This document shows, one piece after another, positions 44,959 through 57,069 of a stretch of 64,000 bases of DNA. Numbering within the stretch: the first letter of the stretch is position 1; each line of letters opens with the position of its first letter. This DNA is from Persicaria tinctoria (taxonomy: Eukaryota > Streptophyta > Magnoliopsida > Caryophyllales > Polygonaceae): contig JBANSL010000002.1 of assembly GCA_037127255.1 (NCBI GenBank), positions 93,712,519 to 93,776,518 of the forward strand, written 5' to 3'. Under the pieces are notes generated by a model. The model made no database searches. It saw nothing but the letters and a program-made list of their open reading frames with translations, and had not been told where the DNA came from. The translations under genes and the position numbers were made by a program.

Positions 44959-47900
44959 AGTGGATACTATACGACTCATTTAAAGTGTTAATCCTCGATC
45001 ACCCACAAGCGAATATTATTATCCATATAAACTCTTAGATATGTAGGTCGTAATCACCCTCATAGAGGGAGTATATTTTTTCACTTTAAAATACTCATTA
45101 AAAATCCATTTTCCAATTTTTTAAAAATGTAAAATACTAATTGAGATCTACTTTCCTGTCCCAAAACCCCCTATCCACTTCGGTCTGAATCTTCTGTCCG
45201 CAATCTTGCCCCTCTCTCTCCTCTCCCCTCTCATAAAAACCCTCTATTTTTGAGTTTTTTTAATCAATTTTTTTATTTATATTCTTTTTCTTTTTAGCTA
45301 GGGTTGTGAGTTGGCGGGAATTTGGACACTCCCACAAATACCTATTCCACATTTTTTATTAACTTTCTTGTAATTTTAATTATTTTTGTTTTGTTACAAA
45401 AATAAAATCAGTACTCTAGATATAAAGTATGAAAACATGTCTATAACTTTCCCCACAAGGGGATGATAGGCAAATTGGTTATAGGGATCTTCACTGCTAC
45501 TAAAATCTAACCTAAAACATTGAAGAACTTTAACCAAACATGTACTGTATTTTTGTTTAAAAGCCTTCCATGGTGAAATTATTAAGACAAGAGAAATTAC
45601 AAGTTTACAACAAGTTTACAACCACCGTCGGTGGAATGCATAGAGAATATTTTTGGGGGTTACTATATTTTTTATTTTTAATTATATATAATTTGTGTGA
45701 TAATTGTCTCTTTTTGCATTTTATATTAATATGTTTGGTGATGGTGTGATTGTATGATTGGGGTATGTACATATGTTTGTTTACTTTGTTGGAGGGAGAT
45801 GGGCGTACAGAATTGAAGAACATAGTTTGCTATTGCATACCCAACAAGTCTGATTTTTGATAGGTCGACGAATTACCAGGTGAAAATCGTCTAAAATGCA
45901 TAATACAAACAAAACTAGGTGCAATGAAAAGAAGCAGAAACAACTCCCAAAAAGTTGAGGACGCCAAAGAAGAACGAAATCAAGTACCCCCGAACACTAA
46001 CACCGCGGGCCAACGATACTGCAAGAAGCTAACTCCTGTGGGTAGTGCGGAAGTAACTCCAAGGAAGCTCCTTCTTGGATATGCAGTTGCATTGAATGCA
46101 CTACCTCGACCCCAGCCAGTCCCGACTCCGGACTCCACGACCCCAATTACCAAGCAAAAGAACCCCTAAAGACGCCGGTTGCAGAGTTACACACCCCACT
46201 CGTTCAAAACTGCCAATAAAGTCATTTTCAGGCTCTTTCATGATTTGTACAACCCTTTCAGGAGTTTAAATCAATCCCTCTCGGGATTTTGATCAAACCC
46301 TTTCGATTTCAGGTGGGTTTACTAGTGTGTGTGTAGGCATTACATACATACATACAGTTATATATAAAAATATAATATATCCACACACAATTATTTCAAT
46401 TTCTGTTTTTTTTTAATGTTCTGTGCTGCCTCCGGTCCAAGGAAGATGTTGTTGGAAACACAACTAGCCCGGTCGAGGACGATATCGGCACCGACAGGCA
46501 TTGTCAGGGCTTGAAACTTGGTGACACTAGGCGGTCAAAGCTGAGGAAGTAGCAAGGGGGGTTCATGAGGCGTGAGACGCCATGGGGTTCAATTCGAAGG
46601 CAAACGACGAACGAGAAAACGATCGACGAGAGGGAGACTGTTGGTGGCAACAACACCGAGCACTAGGTCAGAGCAAACTAAAGCGAGCGAGAAGACTGAG
46701 GATAAGCGAGGATTGAGGAGAGAAGAAGACTCTTCCCACAGTCCGACGGGAGAAGCGAGGACTGAGGAGACAAGAAGAAGAAGACACTTCCCACAGTCCC
46801 GGATTTGGCTTCAGATGGAGCGAGCGCGAAGAGGCCCGATGATCACAAGCACACGCGAGTCCGAGGATTGAAAATTTTGCGTCCGGCTGAAACGAATCAA
46901 ACATGGAAGGAGGTGAATTTGGGAGTAAGGAATGAAAATCAACAAACTAAAGCCCCATCTTCATTTTGGTTTTGATCAGACTCCGAAGATGAGCATTCGG
47001 AAAGGGGTTTTTCAACACCACGTTCAACCACAATGAATCACGCCAAAACAGTAGATTGAAGTTGCCGCAGCGGGTTGGAGGAGGCCGAAGCAGGATTACA
47101 AAAACCGAAGCCGGGGTGGGACGACAGAATTCGGATTATGGCTCTCTATCTCTCTCTAGAAAAGCTAGAGATAGTGCAATCTCTCTGCTACTGCATTCCA
47201 TATGTTGTCCAGTGTGGATCTCATGTAACCCACGATGCACCACAAAATTATTTAGGTTATATTTTAATTTAATTTGTTTAAAATTATATTTGTATTTCAT
47301 ACACTTATATTTACATGTCCATAAAAGTTTATTATGAAAAAATATGTTTTAAAGATATACATATAATTAAAAGAAAGATTATATTAGTTTATATTTTTTT
47401 TATATTTTATAAAACAAAAATTTTCATGATATAAATATATAAATATAAGTGTATGAAATACAAATATTTGTTTAATTTTTTTTTGAAGTAATTTTATAAA
47501 GTTTTTGATGTACCGTGTGTTGCATCCGTATATTGTCCTTTTGTCTGGAGATTGCATTCCCATTAAGCAAAGTTTGATTCTTCACTTTGGCCCTTCCCAC
47601 ACTCTTCCATTTTGTCTTTTCCTTCCTTTTCATCAATATTTCATGTGCCCATAAAATTTGTTTTTTTGTCCCTCAAATGATTCATATACTTTGGTCTATT
47701 TTAAAATTTTAGAGTTAGTATAACGAATGCTAATACTATATATATAGTTTTATCTCTCTTTTGATTGTAATATTAATTTTTAGAAAAGGGGTAACTGGTC
47801 CTATATGATATATGTATCTTTTTTTTTATACAGACAATAATTTGGATAGGGTTATACCCTTCTACTTCACCATCCAATAAAATTCTATAGACGAGGATGT

Positions 47901-48419
47901 TGAATTTTCCATATGTTCGGAGATCTGGCACGTAATGGGTCTAAAAGCACCGAGCGATAAGATCTGCATATCTGTTGACTTTACAGAAGACGCGTGAGAA
48001 GGACACCGTCTCAAAGTGCTAAAGGATGAGAAGAATATCGATGACAAGCATCTCAATCTCCCACGGACAAGACGAGCATCCTTTCAAAGCATACATGCTA
48101 CACTACAAAAGGGTAACGTTTATAATTATTAAAAGCACACAACAGATAAGACCAACATCTGAGGTGTTGTAGAGAGGGTATACTTCCCCTCCCCCCATTT
48201 CTCACACCATGACATCCTTTTTATCTTCTTCCATAGATTAGTTTATTATACTTGTTATTTTATGTTTTTTTCTATGATCATACGTTGGTGTAGTCTGGGC
48301 CACTAGAAAACACTCTCTCGACACTGTCGGGAAAGAATGCGTACAACTTGGCTCTCCTAGACCCTTCCCTAGCGGAAAAACTGGGAATGTTGTTGTCGTT
48401 GGATATATAAGACCAACAT
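44959..48419. other. Unassigned region
   Basis: No gene I can support. The plus-strand frame at 45924-46169 (81 codons, basic start, Pro-rich end) and the charged frame at 46572-46871 lack known domains; the latter region holds a repeated CTTCCCACAGTCC around 46732 and 46787. Several CCCTTTCGG-like strings near 46250-46310 recall the LINE ORF1 region, which may be coincidence. Confidence 0.4.
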
Positions 48420-48790
48420 CCCTTTAAAGCTCGGCTCGGGATCAGCTCGAAAAAAACTCGACCCGAGCTCATTTACTTACCTAAATAAGCCGAGTCTGAA
48501 CAAAATTTTAAGCTAGGTTGAAAGCTTAGCTCGTTCGATATAAGCTCGAATTTTATGGAATTTCCAAAATTTCCTTCAAGGTAATATACTATGATCAAGT
48601 AGAACTGGTTAAAGCTTGAAAAAAAAACTCGGCCCGAGCTCGTTCATTTCCTATATAAACAGGCCAAGCTTGATCAAGAAAAAAAAACTCGTTTAAAAAT
48701 TGGGTTCGACTTAGCTCGAACTCGTTTAACAAACGAACCAAGCTTGAACCTGTCAAGCTCGGCCCGTTCGACTCGAATAACGCATGTAGA
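48420..48790. repeat. AGCTCG-rich element scrap
   Basis: Motifs AGCTCGGC, CCCGAGCTC and AGCTCGAA recur in both orientations across about 370 bp, like the subterminal regions of plant hAT MITEs. I could not find clean ends or a target duplication. Confidence 0.4.
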
Positions 48791-48838
48791 ATATATACAT
48801 CTTACGCTTATTTAAAATATACTGAATTATCCATTTTG

Positions 48839-48840
<2 letters not shown>

Positions 48841-48930
<90 letters not shown>
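48841..48930. repeat. (AT)n microsatellite
   Basis: About 90 bp of uninterrupted TA repeats, the longest in the window. Confidence 0.95.
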
Positions 48931-48934
<4 letters not shown>

Positions 48935-50543
48935 CTACACTATATGTAGTAGCTAGGTGTTATTGTCTTTTTTAATTAATCTTAAGTAATTTAGTAGATT
49001 AAAAAAATACGATAGTTGTTAACGGGGATGGTGCAACTATGCTTTGTCTTATCCTCGATCACTAAATTAAGAATTTGAAGATATTGATTATAAAAATAGG
49101 GTTTGTCCATTTGTAGATTTTGTTAAGGTATTAGCTAGTTAGGTAGTCCGTTTATCCGCCCAGTAGGTACTGGTTGGTTAATCACATAATAGGTATAATC
49201 TTTAATTGAATAATAACTATACAACCCGGAAAGCTGTGTTAAGTTAGTTTCGATAAGTTATTTTCAGACAAAAATATTTATTAATTTTTTAAAATCAGTG
49301 TTGAAATTGTGTATTTAGAACAAAAATTAATCGAATTATATATATATAAATGGATTTGATAGTTGTGTTGCTGATCGGATAATGTTTGACTTCGTCCGTC
49401 GTTTACGTCCTCATCTCGTTTGGTTTAATTGTGTTTAGTTTCGCTTTTGTAGAGTGTTATTGTCTATATTTTGCTTCATCTTTATTTTTGTTTGTTTAGA
49501 TAGTTTTTCGTCTGTCGACCTTTGAGATTCAGATTTAATTGATCTCGAATTTTTATCTAATTAAAAAAAAAAATCAACTATCCAATTGTAGAAAGCAGTA
49601 GTCGGTAGAGGGGTGGGCCGTGGTCGGCCTGCTGCTGCCTAGCTTAATTTAGCATTGGGCGACGAAAGAGATTTTGAGGAAATTGCTAAACTAGCACAAA
49701 TATTACAGTTAATTGCAAATAGTGGAACAAACTTCATAAATTTAAAAAAGAATTATACAAAATATATTTTGGGTTGTTGACTTGTTGGTATCACCAAATA
49801 TAAGGTTTTCTCTATTATATTTAGACAAAAATATTCTTTTACATATAAATATAAAAAAAATTAGTCTGAATTTTTGTTTTTCTTAATTTTTTTCTATTAA
49901 AAATGAATTTTTGCTTTTCTTAGTTTACTTTACTAAAAATGAGTAAATGACTAATAAAATATAAAAAATTATGGTTTTTCCATCATAGTATATACCTATA
50001 AAAAAAATCTCATTTATTGATAATCTCTATTTTTCTTAATGTTTACTACTCAAAATGACTATTTAAATTATAAAGTTAAGGTTTTTTCAATATATTTAAA
50101 CATAAGAAATATTTTTTTTAAAAATACATGAAGAAAAAAAATTTCTCAAAACATTTTTATAACCTCGACCTAAACAAAAATCTGGATTTACCACTACCCA
50201 TTGGCTGAGATATCTCAATCCGTAGTGAGTTAAACCCGTCGACACATAATCAAGGCGCGATCGATACTTGAATGGGACCAAACACCCCTTATTTTGTAAC
50301 ACGACTATACAACGCTAGCTAGCATTTTCTAGCAACCTTGTCAATTATATATTTATTTAATTTCAGTCTTTCTATCATATGATATGATAAGAGTTTCTTT
50401 TCTTATATATTTATATCAAAAATATATAAGATAAGAATTTTAATTGAGAAAGATTTTCTTCGTTACTCTAAGAAAATAATATTAAAAAATGTTAAATAGT
50501 TTAAATTTGGAGTTCGAATTGAGTTTTGATTTATCCTGTATAA
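48931..50543. other. AT-rich spacer
   Basis: No gene recognised and no well-bounded repeat seen. Confidence 0.5.
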
Positions 50544-51118
50544 GGCCATCTCCCATGGTAGGCTAAAAATTGGGTTTTAGCCTAATTTTCCTTCCACCCT
50601 AGGCCAAAACCCACTCTAGCCATTTTGTTTTTGGCCTATTTCTAAAAGAAAGGCCAAATTTGACTTCCTCTTTTAAAAGGCTAAATGCTAAATAATACAA
50701 TTATAAACCTATATATTATATAGTTATGATTTTTAATTAAAAATAAAAGTTGTAGTATTGTAAAGATATTCAAGAGTTCTTCAATATGAATATAATATTT
50801 GACATATTTAAATTATCATTGCATAAAATGATATTTATAGAAAATGACATTAATCTTTTTTATTATAGATTCATCAAAATTATAATAAAAAATAAATATT
50901 ATGTTGCTTAATGTATTAAAGATAGAATCGAATAACGGAAATGAGATGTGAAAGTTCTAAATTATATTAGTATTTATATGAAATTTAGCCTACCAAAATT
51001 GGCCTACGGTGGGAGCAACAAAATCGTATAATAGGTCAAAAGAGAATATTCTATAAAATATTCTCTTTTGATAGGCTATTTCCTCTAGTCATAATGACTT
51101 ACGGGGGAAGATATGCTC
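50544..51118. mobile_element. Tourist-like MITE, 575 bp
   Basis: Ends GGCCATCTCCCATGG and GGGGGAAGATATGCTC are loosely inverted and both are followed or preceded by TAA (50541-50543 and 51119-51121). GGCCTA/TAGGCC motifs recur inside. Non-coding. The termini are diverged, so the call is moderate. Confidence 0.5.
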
Positions 51119-51511
51119 TAACAGGGGCGACGACAGGTGGGCGACCAAGTTCGCATTAGTGGGCAAATCAAATGTGGTCAAAGAAGAGGAAATCAAATCT
51201 GGATCCACAATAGGAATATTATTAATTAAATAAAGTACTTACGTAGATCACTAGATCGTATAATATATAATGTTTTGTTATATATATAAGCTGCAACCTT
51301 GGCTTCATCACTTCCATAGTTTCATTTCATTCACCCTTTCACATTTAAAATTTAATATGAAAAATTAATGGAGAAATTAAGTAGCAAGATTCGTCCTCAC
51401 CTCCCACGTGCCATTCCAAACGCATGCATGCTAGCTAGTCACCCTTACTTCAAGTTATACTAATTGGCTCCCTGGTTTAACCGATGTTGAAAAACTCTTT
51501 CAGGTAAATAC

Positions 51512-52342
51512 AAGGGGTGGGCGCGGGACGGAATGAGACGGGATTGGGCCGGGACAGGACTCGTGCCGCGAAATTTTTTCGGGACGGGATTGACATTTTT
51601 TTTTCGGGACGGGATGGTGTCTGGACGGGACGGGACGGACCTTGTCCCGCATATAAAAATAATAAAATATTATATAAATTTGCAAAGTGAAAAATGCTTT
51701 CATAATTCATTATTTAGTATAATATGTTGAATACGGTATTATTCTCAACTATATTATTCAATAATAATATTAATATTAATATTAATATTATAATACTATT
51801 ATTAATTCATACAATGATTGTATAATTAATTATAATGTTCAACATATTTGGCTACATTATCTTACTAGATCAGGACGGAAAGGAATTGAGACGAGATTTA
51901 CCAATATTGTCTAATTAATTATCGATTGATAGTTAGGAAGAATACCGTATTTAATTAGCTATTTGCCTCTTGTAACTCTAAATGGGCGGGATGTGTGTGT
52001 CGATCTGACGGGATCCTCTCCATTGACTCAGTCTGGAATTTCTGACTTTATGCCTGGTCGTGTTGTTGTTGATGCTGCTCGACGTAAGTGTGTCAAGTAT
52101 CGAGATTTGTGTACGGCGGCTGGTTATGGTTTCCTACCCTTCTCATTCTCTTCATTGGGGGAGTTGGATACAGATGCTGTTGCATTGCTGAAGCGGATTC
52201 AGAAATTCTCGGTATCTCAGGATGCTGGGGCTCGTGTTGCACGTTATATTTTTACTAGACTTGGTTTTGTTATCGCTAAAGGAGTGGGTGCCCAGATAGT
52301 ATCTCGGTTGCCCACTAATTTCTTGTAATCTGTTTTTATTAT

Positions 52343-52396
<54 letters not shown>

Positions 52397-52857
52397 TAAT
52401 AAAAAATAATAATAATAAATAATAATAATAATAATCCCATGTTATAATTATACTTTACAAGAAAAAAATATAATATGATATAATAATAATAATAATAATA
52501 ATTTTATTATAAATTAATATTATTATTAAATTATATTATAATATTATATATTATTATTATTATTATTATAAATTGAAAATTATTATTATAGTTATAAATA
52601 ATATTTGCTCAAAATAATAATACTAATAATATATTATTATTATTTTATAATATTATTATTATTATAAAAATTATTATTATTATTATTATTATTATATGCG
52701 GGACGGGACGGGATTTGCGGGATCCCACCGGGATCGTCCCGCGTTTCGTCCCGCATAATTTTTGCGGGACGGGATCGGGACGGGATTCGCTATTTTGTCC
52801 TAAATCCCACCGGGATCGGGACGGGATCGGGATTTGCGGGATTTGTGCCCACCCCTA
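51512..52857. mobile_element. hAT-type element, copy B (1.35 kb)
   Basis: Same family as 17052-18591. Ends AAGGGGTGGGC and GCCCACCCCTA match except for the outermost base; the 8-bp duplication GTAAATAC flanks it (51504-51511 and 52858-52865). It carries the same GGGACGGGAT subterminal repeats and the same open frame, but shorter trinucleotide runs explain most of the length difference from copy A. No transposase. Confidence 0.9.
51963..52328 (+). pseudogene. Captured fragment of a plant RT-type protein C-terminus, in hAT copy B
   Basis: The 121-codon twin of 17518-17883, also open throughout. It keeps DVCVDLTGSSPLTQSG, which is closer to the wider family than copy A (DLMRSS). I count 7 replacement and 4 silent differences between the two copies, so purifying selection since they separated is weak or absent. 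Confidence 0.55.
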
Positions 52858-52954
52858 GTAAATACATAGATAAGGTGATAACACCAATACATTAAAGGTT
52901 TTTTTTTTTTTTTTTTTTTGATTAGGTAAGAATTCGGATGGGGCACGGGACCCT

Positions 52955-53389
52955 CTATCCGAAAGCATCCTGCCGGATGAGGTCAAGGAGACCTGTATCA
53001 GTATAGAAATTGGTTCCCCTGGTAGAGTAGCTAAGGTGTGCAACCTTATCTGCCACTCGGTTACCAATGCGGGGAATGTGAGAAATTCGTACGTTCTCTA
53101 ACTCCATAAGAGGGGTTCGAATGTCAGCCAATATAAGCTCAATTTCCCAGGGACATTTGGTTTTTGTTCGTAAGGCATCCGTAATTATCTTAGAGTCACC
53201 CTCAATTATTAAGTTGTTTAAGTTGAGTTCCTTTGCCTTTTCGATCCCTTGCCTTAGCGCAATTGCTTCTGCCATTAGTGGCGTATGACCGCCCATCATT
53301 TTTCCTCCTATGCAGACAGGGTTCCCAAGAAAGTCGCGATAAATGAAACCTATCGAGCTTTTTTGTGGACGTGATAGATGAGCCATCAA
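52955..53389 (-). pseudogene. LINE ORF2: RNase H (RVT_3)
   Basis: Picks up after the frameshift: SSIGFIYRDFLGNPV, LMAEAIALRQGIEKA, IIEGDSKIITDAL, ISHIPRIGNRVADKVAH, ending DLIRQDAFG and TAG. The conserved RNase H acidic positions are present. The stop lies about 35 bases before the poly(A) tail. Confidence 0.9.
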
Positions 53390-54449
53390 AGTTTAACTTA
53401 AGCCAGCCAATTGGTGGTTTTTTCCATAGGTTCCTTTTTCCCTGGGATCTCAACTGTTTTTGTTCCTGTTGCATGTTTGTATTCTTTTTGGGTGGATATA
53501 GTTTGTCAGCTCTCTTCCAATTTTCAACGTTTCCTAAGATGAGTTTTTTAATACTTTCCGCGGACGGAATTGGAACATTTCTGAAGATTGCTTGATTTCT
53601 CGTATGCCATATGGTCCACCACCTGAAAGCTAGATTTTGCTTGTTTTCCTTAGAAAGATTGGTACTAAGAAAGTGCATGATTTGGTCCATATCTCTGTTT
53701 TGGGATATAAGTGTGTCAATTGCCCTAGCAATATTTTGAGGAAATTGTGCTTGGAAGTTATTGTAGGGGCATTCTAGGAAAAGATGGATATCGTCCTCTT
53801 GGTCATAGTTACACAGTGTACATGTAGTGGGTACTGCAATACCCTTTTGAGCTAGTCGCAAAGCCGTTGGAAGCCCATTTTGCTTAATTTTCCATAGAAA
53901 ATTTTTAACTTTCGGAGAAGCGTCAATTTTCCATATCCAATTATAGTCTGTCGTAGTTATGTTTGTTGAGTTTGAAACTAAATTGTAGGCGCTACTCGTT
54001 GAAAACCATCCCTTGTTATCTGGCCACCAATATAGTCTATCCTCGAAGCTGTTAATCGATAGTGGAATCTTAATAATATCTTCAACGATGTTTTCTGGTA
54101 GGACCGACTCTAATTTCTCTTTCCACCACTGACCGCCCAAAATATAATCACTTACAGTTTCATTTTCAGAATTTTGGGTATTCATTATGTTGTTAATGGA
54201 GTTGGTTGTTATCCAGTTGTCTTTCCAAAAATTGATAGATTTTCCATTGCCCACAGACCAAATAAGCCCAGATTTGAATTTTGCTGTTAATGAGCGTAGT
54301 TTGGTCCATTGCCAAGAAGCATTTCCCTTTTTCTTATAGTTTAGAATGTGTTCATTTTTTAGGTATTTATATTGGATAATTTGAACCCAGGGGTTGTCTG
54401 GTTCCGCTAGTATTTTCCACAGAAGTTTTAATTGAAGTGCTTCATTCAT
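53202..54449 (-). pseudogene. LINE ORF2: zinc-binding region (zf-RVT) and start of RNase H
   Basis: Contains the RT-linked zinc-binding region (IWKIDASPKVKNFLWKIKQNG, CTLCNYDQEDDIHLFLEC) preceded by WSVGNGKSINFWKDNW and followed by the first RNase H strand (PPIGWLKLNFDGSS). An A-run indel near 53370-53377 moves RNase H into another frame; the frame beyond that point is a shadow. Confidence 0.9.
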
Positions 54450-54469
54450 GTTTTTGGTTTTACGTATGC

Positions 54470-56101
54470 CTAGTCCCCAGCAGCTTTTGACTTGCAGATT
54501 TTATCCCACCCTATAAGTGGGCTATGTTGTGCATCCTTATTCCAGAAGAAAGTTCTGTTTATTTGGTCAAGCTGTTTATGTATCGAAGCAGGGAGCATGA
54601 AACTCTGCATAGAATACAACGGTTTTGATGACAAATTGGAGGTTATTAGAGTTGCCCTGCCCTGTTGGGATAACGCATTTGCTCGCCATTTACTTAGTTG
54701 GTCTTTTGAATTGCAGATTAGTTCACCAAAGGTATCCTTTGCCACGCGTCCATTGATGATAGGACATCCAAGGTATTTCTCTAGGCTTTTCTCAAAAGGG
54801 ATATTAAGGACGCCTTCAATTTCTCGTGCTCTTGTTCTAGAGATGCCTGTGGTGGTTTGAAATGCGGATTTGTGATAGTTGACTTTTTGACCTGAGAATC
54901 TGCAATAGTCTTCAATAATTTCCTTAATTTTTAAGCATGATGAGTTATTTCCTTTGCTAAAGATTATTATGTCGTCTGCGAATGCTAGAAAAGGAATTTT
55001 AGGGCCGGAGTTGCCGAATTTGAATCCCACACCGTTGTTACTAGTGTTCATTTCTAGAGAGAGTTTTCGAGCTAGGACTTCCGCCCCAAGGAGGAATAGG
55101 AATGGAGAGAGGGGGTCTCCTTGGCGTAGCCCTCTGGAGGGTATGAACGGCTCTGAAGGGCCATTGTTTACTAAGATAGAGAAGGAGACAGTGGACACAC
55201 ATTCCATAATCATATTTACTAAATGTGGGTGGAAGCCAAACTTTTGTAGAATGTGTCTTGTGTAATTCCAGTCTACTCTGTCGTAGGCTTTTTCCATGTC
55301 GAGCTTCATTGCAATCCATCCCTGGACACCCTTACGGTTTCGGAAGGAGTGGAAGAGTTCATGCGCTATGAGTATGTTGTCTTGAATCGCTCTATCAGAC
55401 ACAAAAGCCCCTTGGAGGGGATGAATTAGTTTTCCCATTATGGTCTTCAGGCGTTCAGTGATTATTTTTGAGATGATTTTGTAGATGGTCGAACATAAGC
55501 TTATTGGTCTATAATGAGCTGTCGTAGAAGGATTATCATTTTTTGGGATTAGCGAGATGAATGTATGGTTTATTTGTTTGAGAAGTTTTCCAGTGTGAAA
55601 GAAAGCTTTGACTGCTCGTATGATATCTTTTCCAATTATGTCCCAATATTCCTTGTAAAATTCTGTTGTCATTCCGTCCGGTCCCGGGGACTTGTTCTTT
55701 CCCAAACTAAAGACGGCGGATTTAATTTCACTATTTGACGGTTGTTGTATTAGCATTTTATTTTCTTCGGCTGTGATTGCTGGGTTTATTAGGGCAATAT
55801 ACTCTTCTAATCTGTTGTTTGAGTAAGTTTGCTCCTTAGAGAATCTTCTTTCAAAGTCTTTTTTAATTTCTTCTTTCACATTTTCTTCACCGATGATTTG
55901 CGTTCCTTCTGCTGACGTAATTGATCGAATAATTTTTCGATTCCTTCTACCCGATGCTACTCTATGAAAGTAGGACGAATTGGTGTCTGCTAGTTTAAGG
56001 TGTTTTGATTTCGCTCGCTGTAGCCAGAAGGTCTTGTGAAACAAGAGCAACTGTTCTTTCTTTTTTATTAAGTTTTGTTCTTTAATCCTTTCTCTGTCAT
56101 T
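54470..56101 (-). pseudogene. LINE ORF2: reverse transcriptase
   Basis: Continues in frame after the TAA at 56102. Motifs in order: KNKSPGPDGMTTEFYKEYW, LIPK, YRPISLCSTIYKIISKI, QGAFVSDRAIQDNILIAHE, IAMKLDMEKAYDRVDW, SRGLRQGDPLSPFLFLL, the catalytic AFADDIIIFSKG, and GQKVNYHKSAF. All catalytic Asp residues are present. It ends at a frameshift near 54475 in a G run (KSKAAGD), after which GLGIRKTKN continues in the next frame. Confidence 0.93.
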
Positions 56102-57069
56102 TTAGGGGTCGTTATTTGCTGATTGTATTTCAAGAAGCGCGTCTTCAACTTCTTGTAATTGCCGAAAGATATTTCCAAAGGTTTTTTTGTTCCATAGCTT
56201 TGCTTTTTTCTTAAGGGTTTTTGTTTTCTGGACCAACCGGAACATGGCTGACCCGACACACAATGTTCTCCAGGATTGCTTAACAATGTTTTTAAAATCC
56301 TTTCTTTCAAGCCAGACATTTTCAAACTTAAAGGGAGGGGCTTTGAAACTAGAATTCTTTGAGAGACATATCGTTATTGGACAGTGGTCCGAGGAAGAGA
56401 ATGCACCATTCTTGGTTGCGAGATCTGGGTAAGCTTGGATAATGTCATGATGGACTAATACTCTGTCAATTTTTTCATAAATATTATTTGCCCCTGAAGC
56501 TTTTTTCCTCCAAGTAAATGGGTTTCCAAATGATGGGATGTCGATTAGTGAGCAAGCATTCTTGAAGTCCGAAAGCCGCAGAAATCTACCTGGTAGGGTT
56601 TTCGCCCCACCACTCTTGTCTGAGGGTTGTGCTATTTCATTCAAGTCTCCCATAATTAAGCAGGGTGTGCTTTGTTGGTTAATGATTACCGAGAGTTCAG
56701 ACCAGAACGCATCCTTATCACTAGCATTAGGGGGGGCATAGACAAAGAACATTCTGCACTCGAAATTTGTTTTCAGATTTGAGTACTGCACACCAATTAT
56801 TCTCGGTAGATGAGTTATGATTGAGATTGTTTCGTTCCTTAGTGCGTTTTCGTTCCAAATGAGTCCAATTCCCCCAGACTTCCCTATAGCTGGAGACCAA
56901 CAAGCGTTAGTGTATCCTGCATTTTTCCACAACGAGTCGCTTGGTTCTTGTCAGTTTTGGTTTCTGCCAATATAACCATTTGGATGTGTTCCACCTTGTT
57001 CCATGCGCTTATATTTGTCCACAGGGTTGTTTTTCCGATACCTCTACAGTTCCAGAAGCGAATAATCAT
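56102..57069 (-). pseudogene. LINE ORF2: APE-type endonuclease
   Basis: Starts MIIRFWNCRGIGK at ATG 57069, the usual start of plant LINE ORF2. Endonuclease motifs: VILAETKTDKN, RMFFVYAPPNAS, CLIMGDLNEI, YEKIDRVLVHHD and SSDHCPI, with the catalytic Glu, Asp, Asn and His in place. The frame shifts once near 56935 (KNQ to SLWKNAGY) and meets TAA at 56104-56102 after QSANNDP; the RT follows in the same frame. Confidence 0.9.

Noticed and set aside
45924..46871. Gene between the second Copia and the (AT)n tract
   Set aside because: Short charged frames without domains, start context or splice structure I could support.
54954..55319. Open frames overlapping the LINE RT on either strand
   Set aside because: Shadows of the RT frame; the RT motifs fix the real frame.
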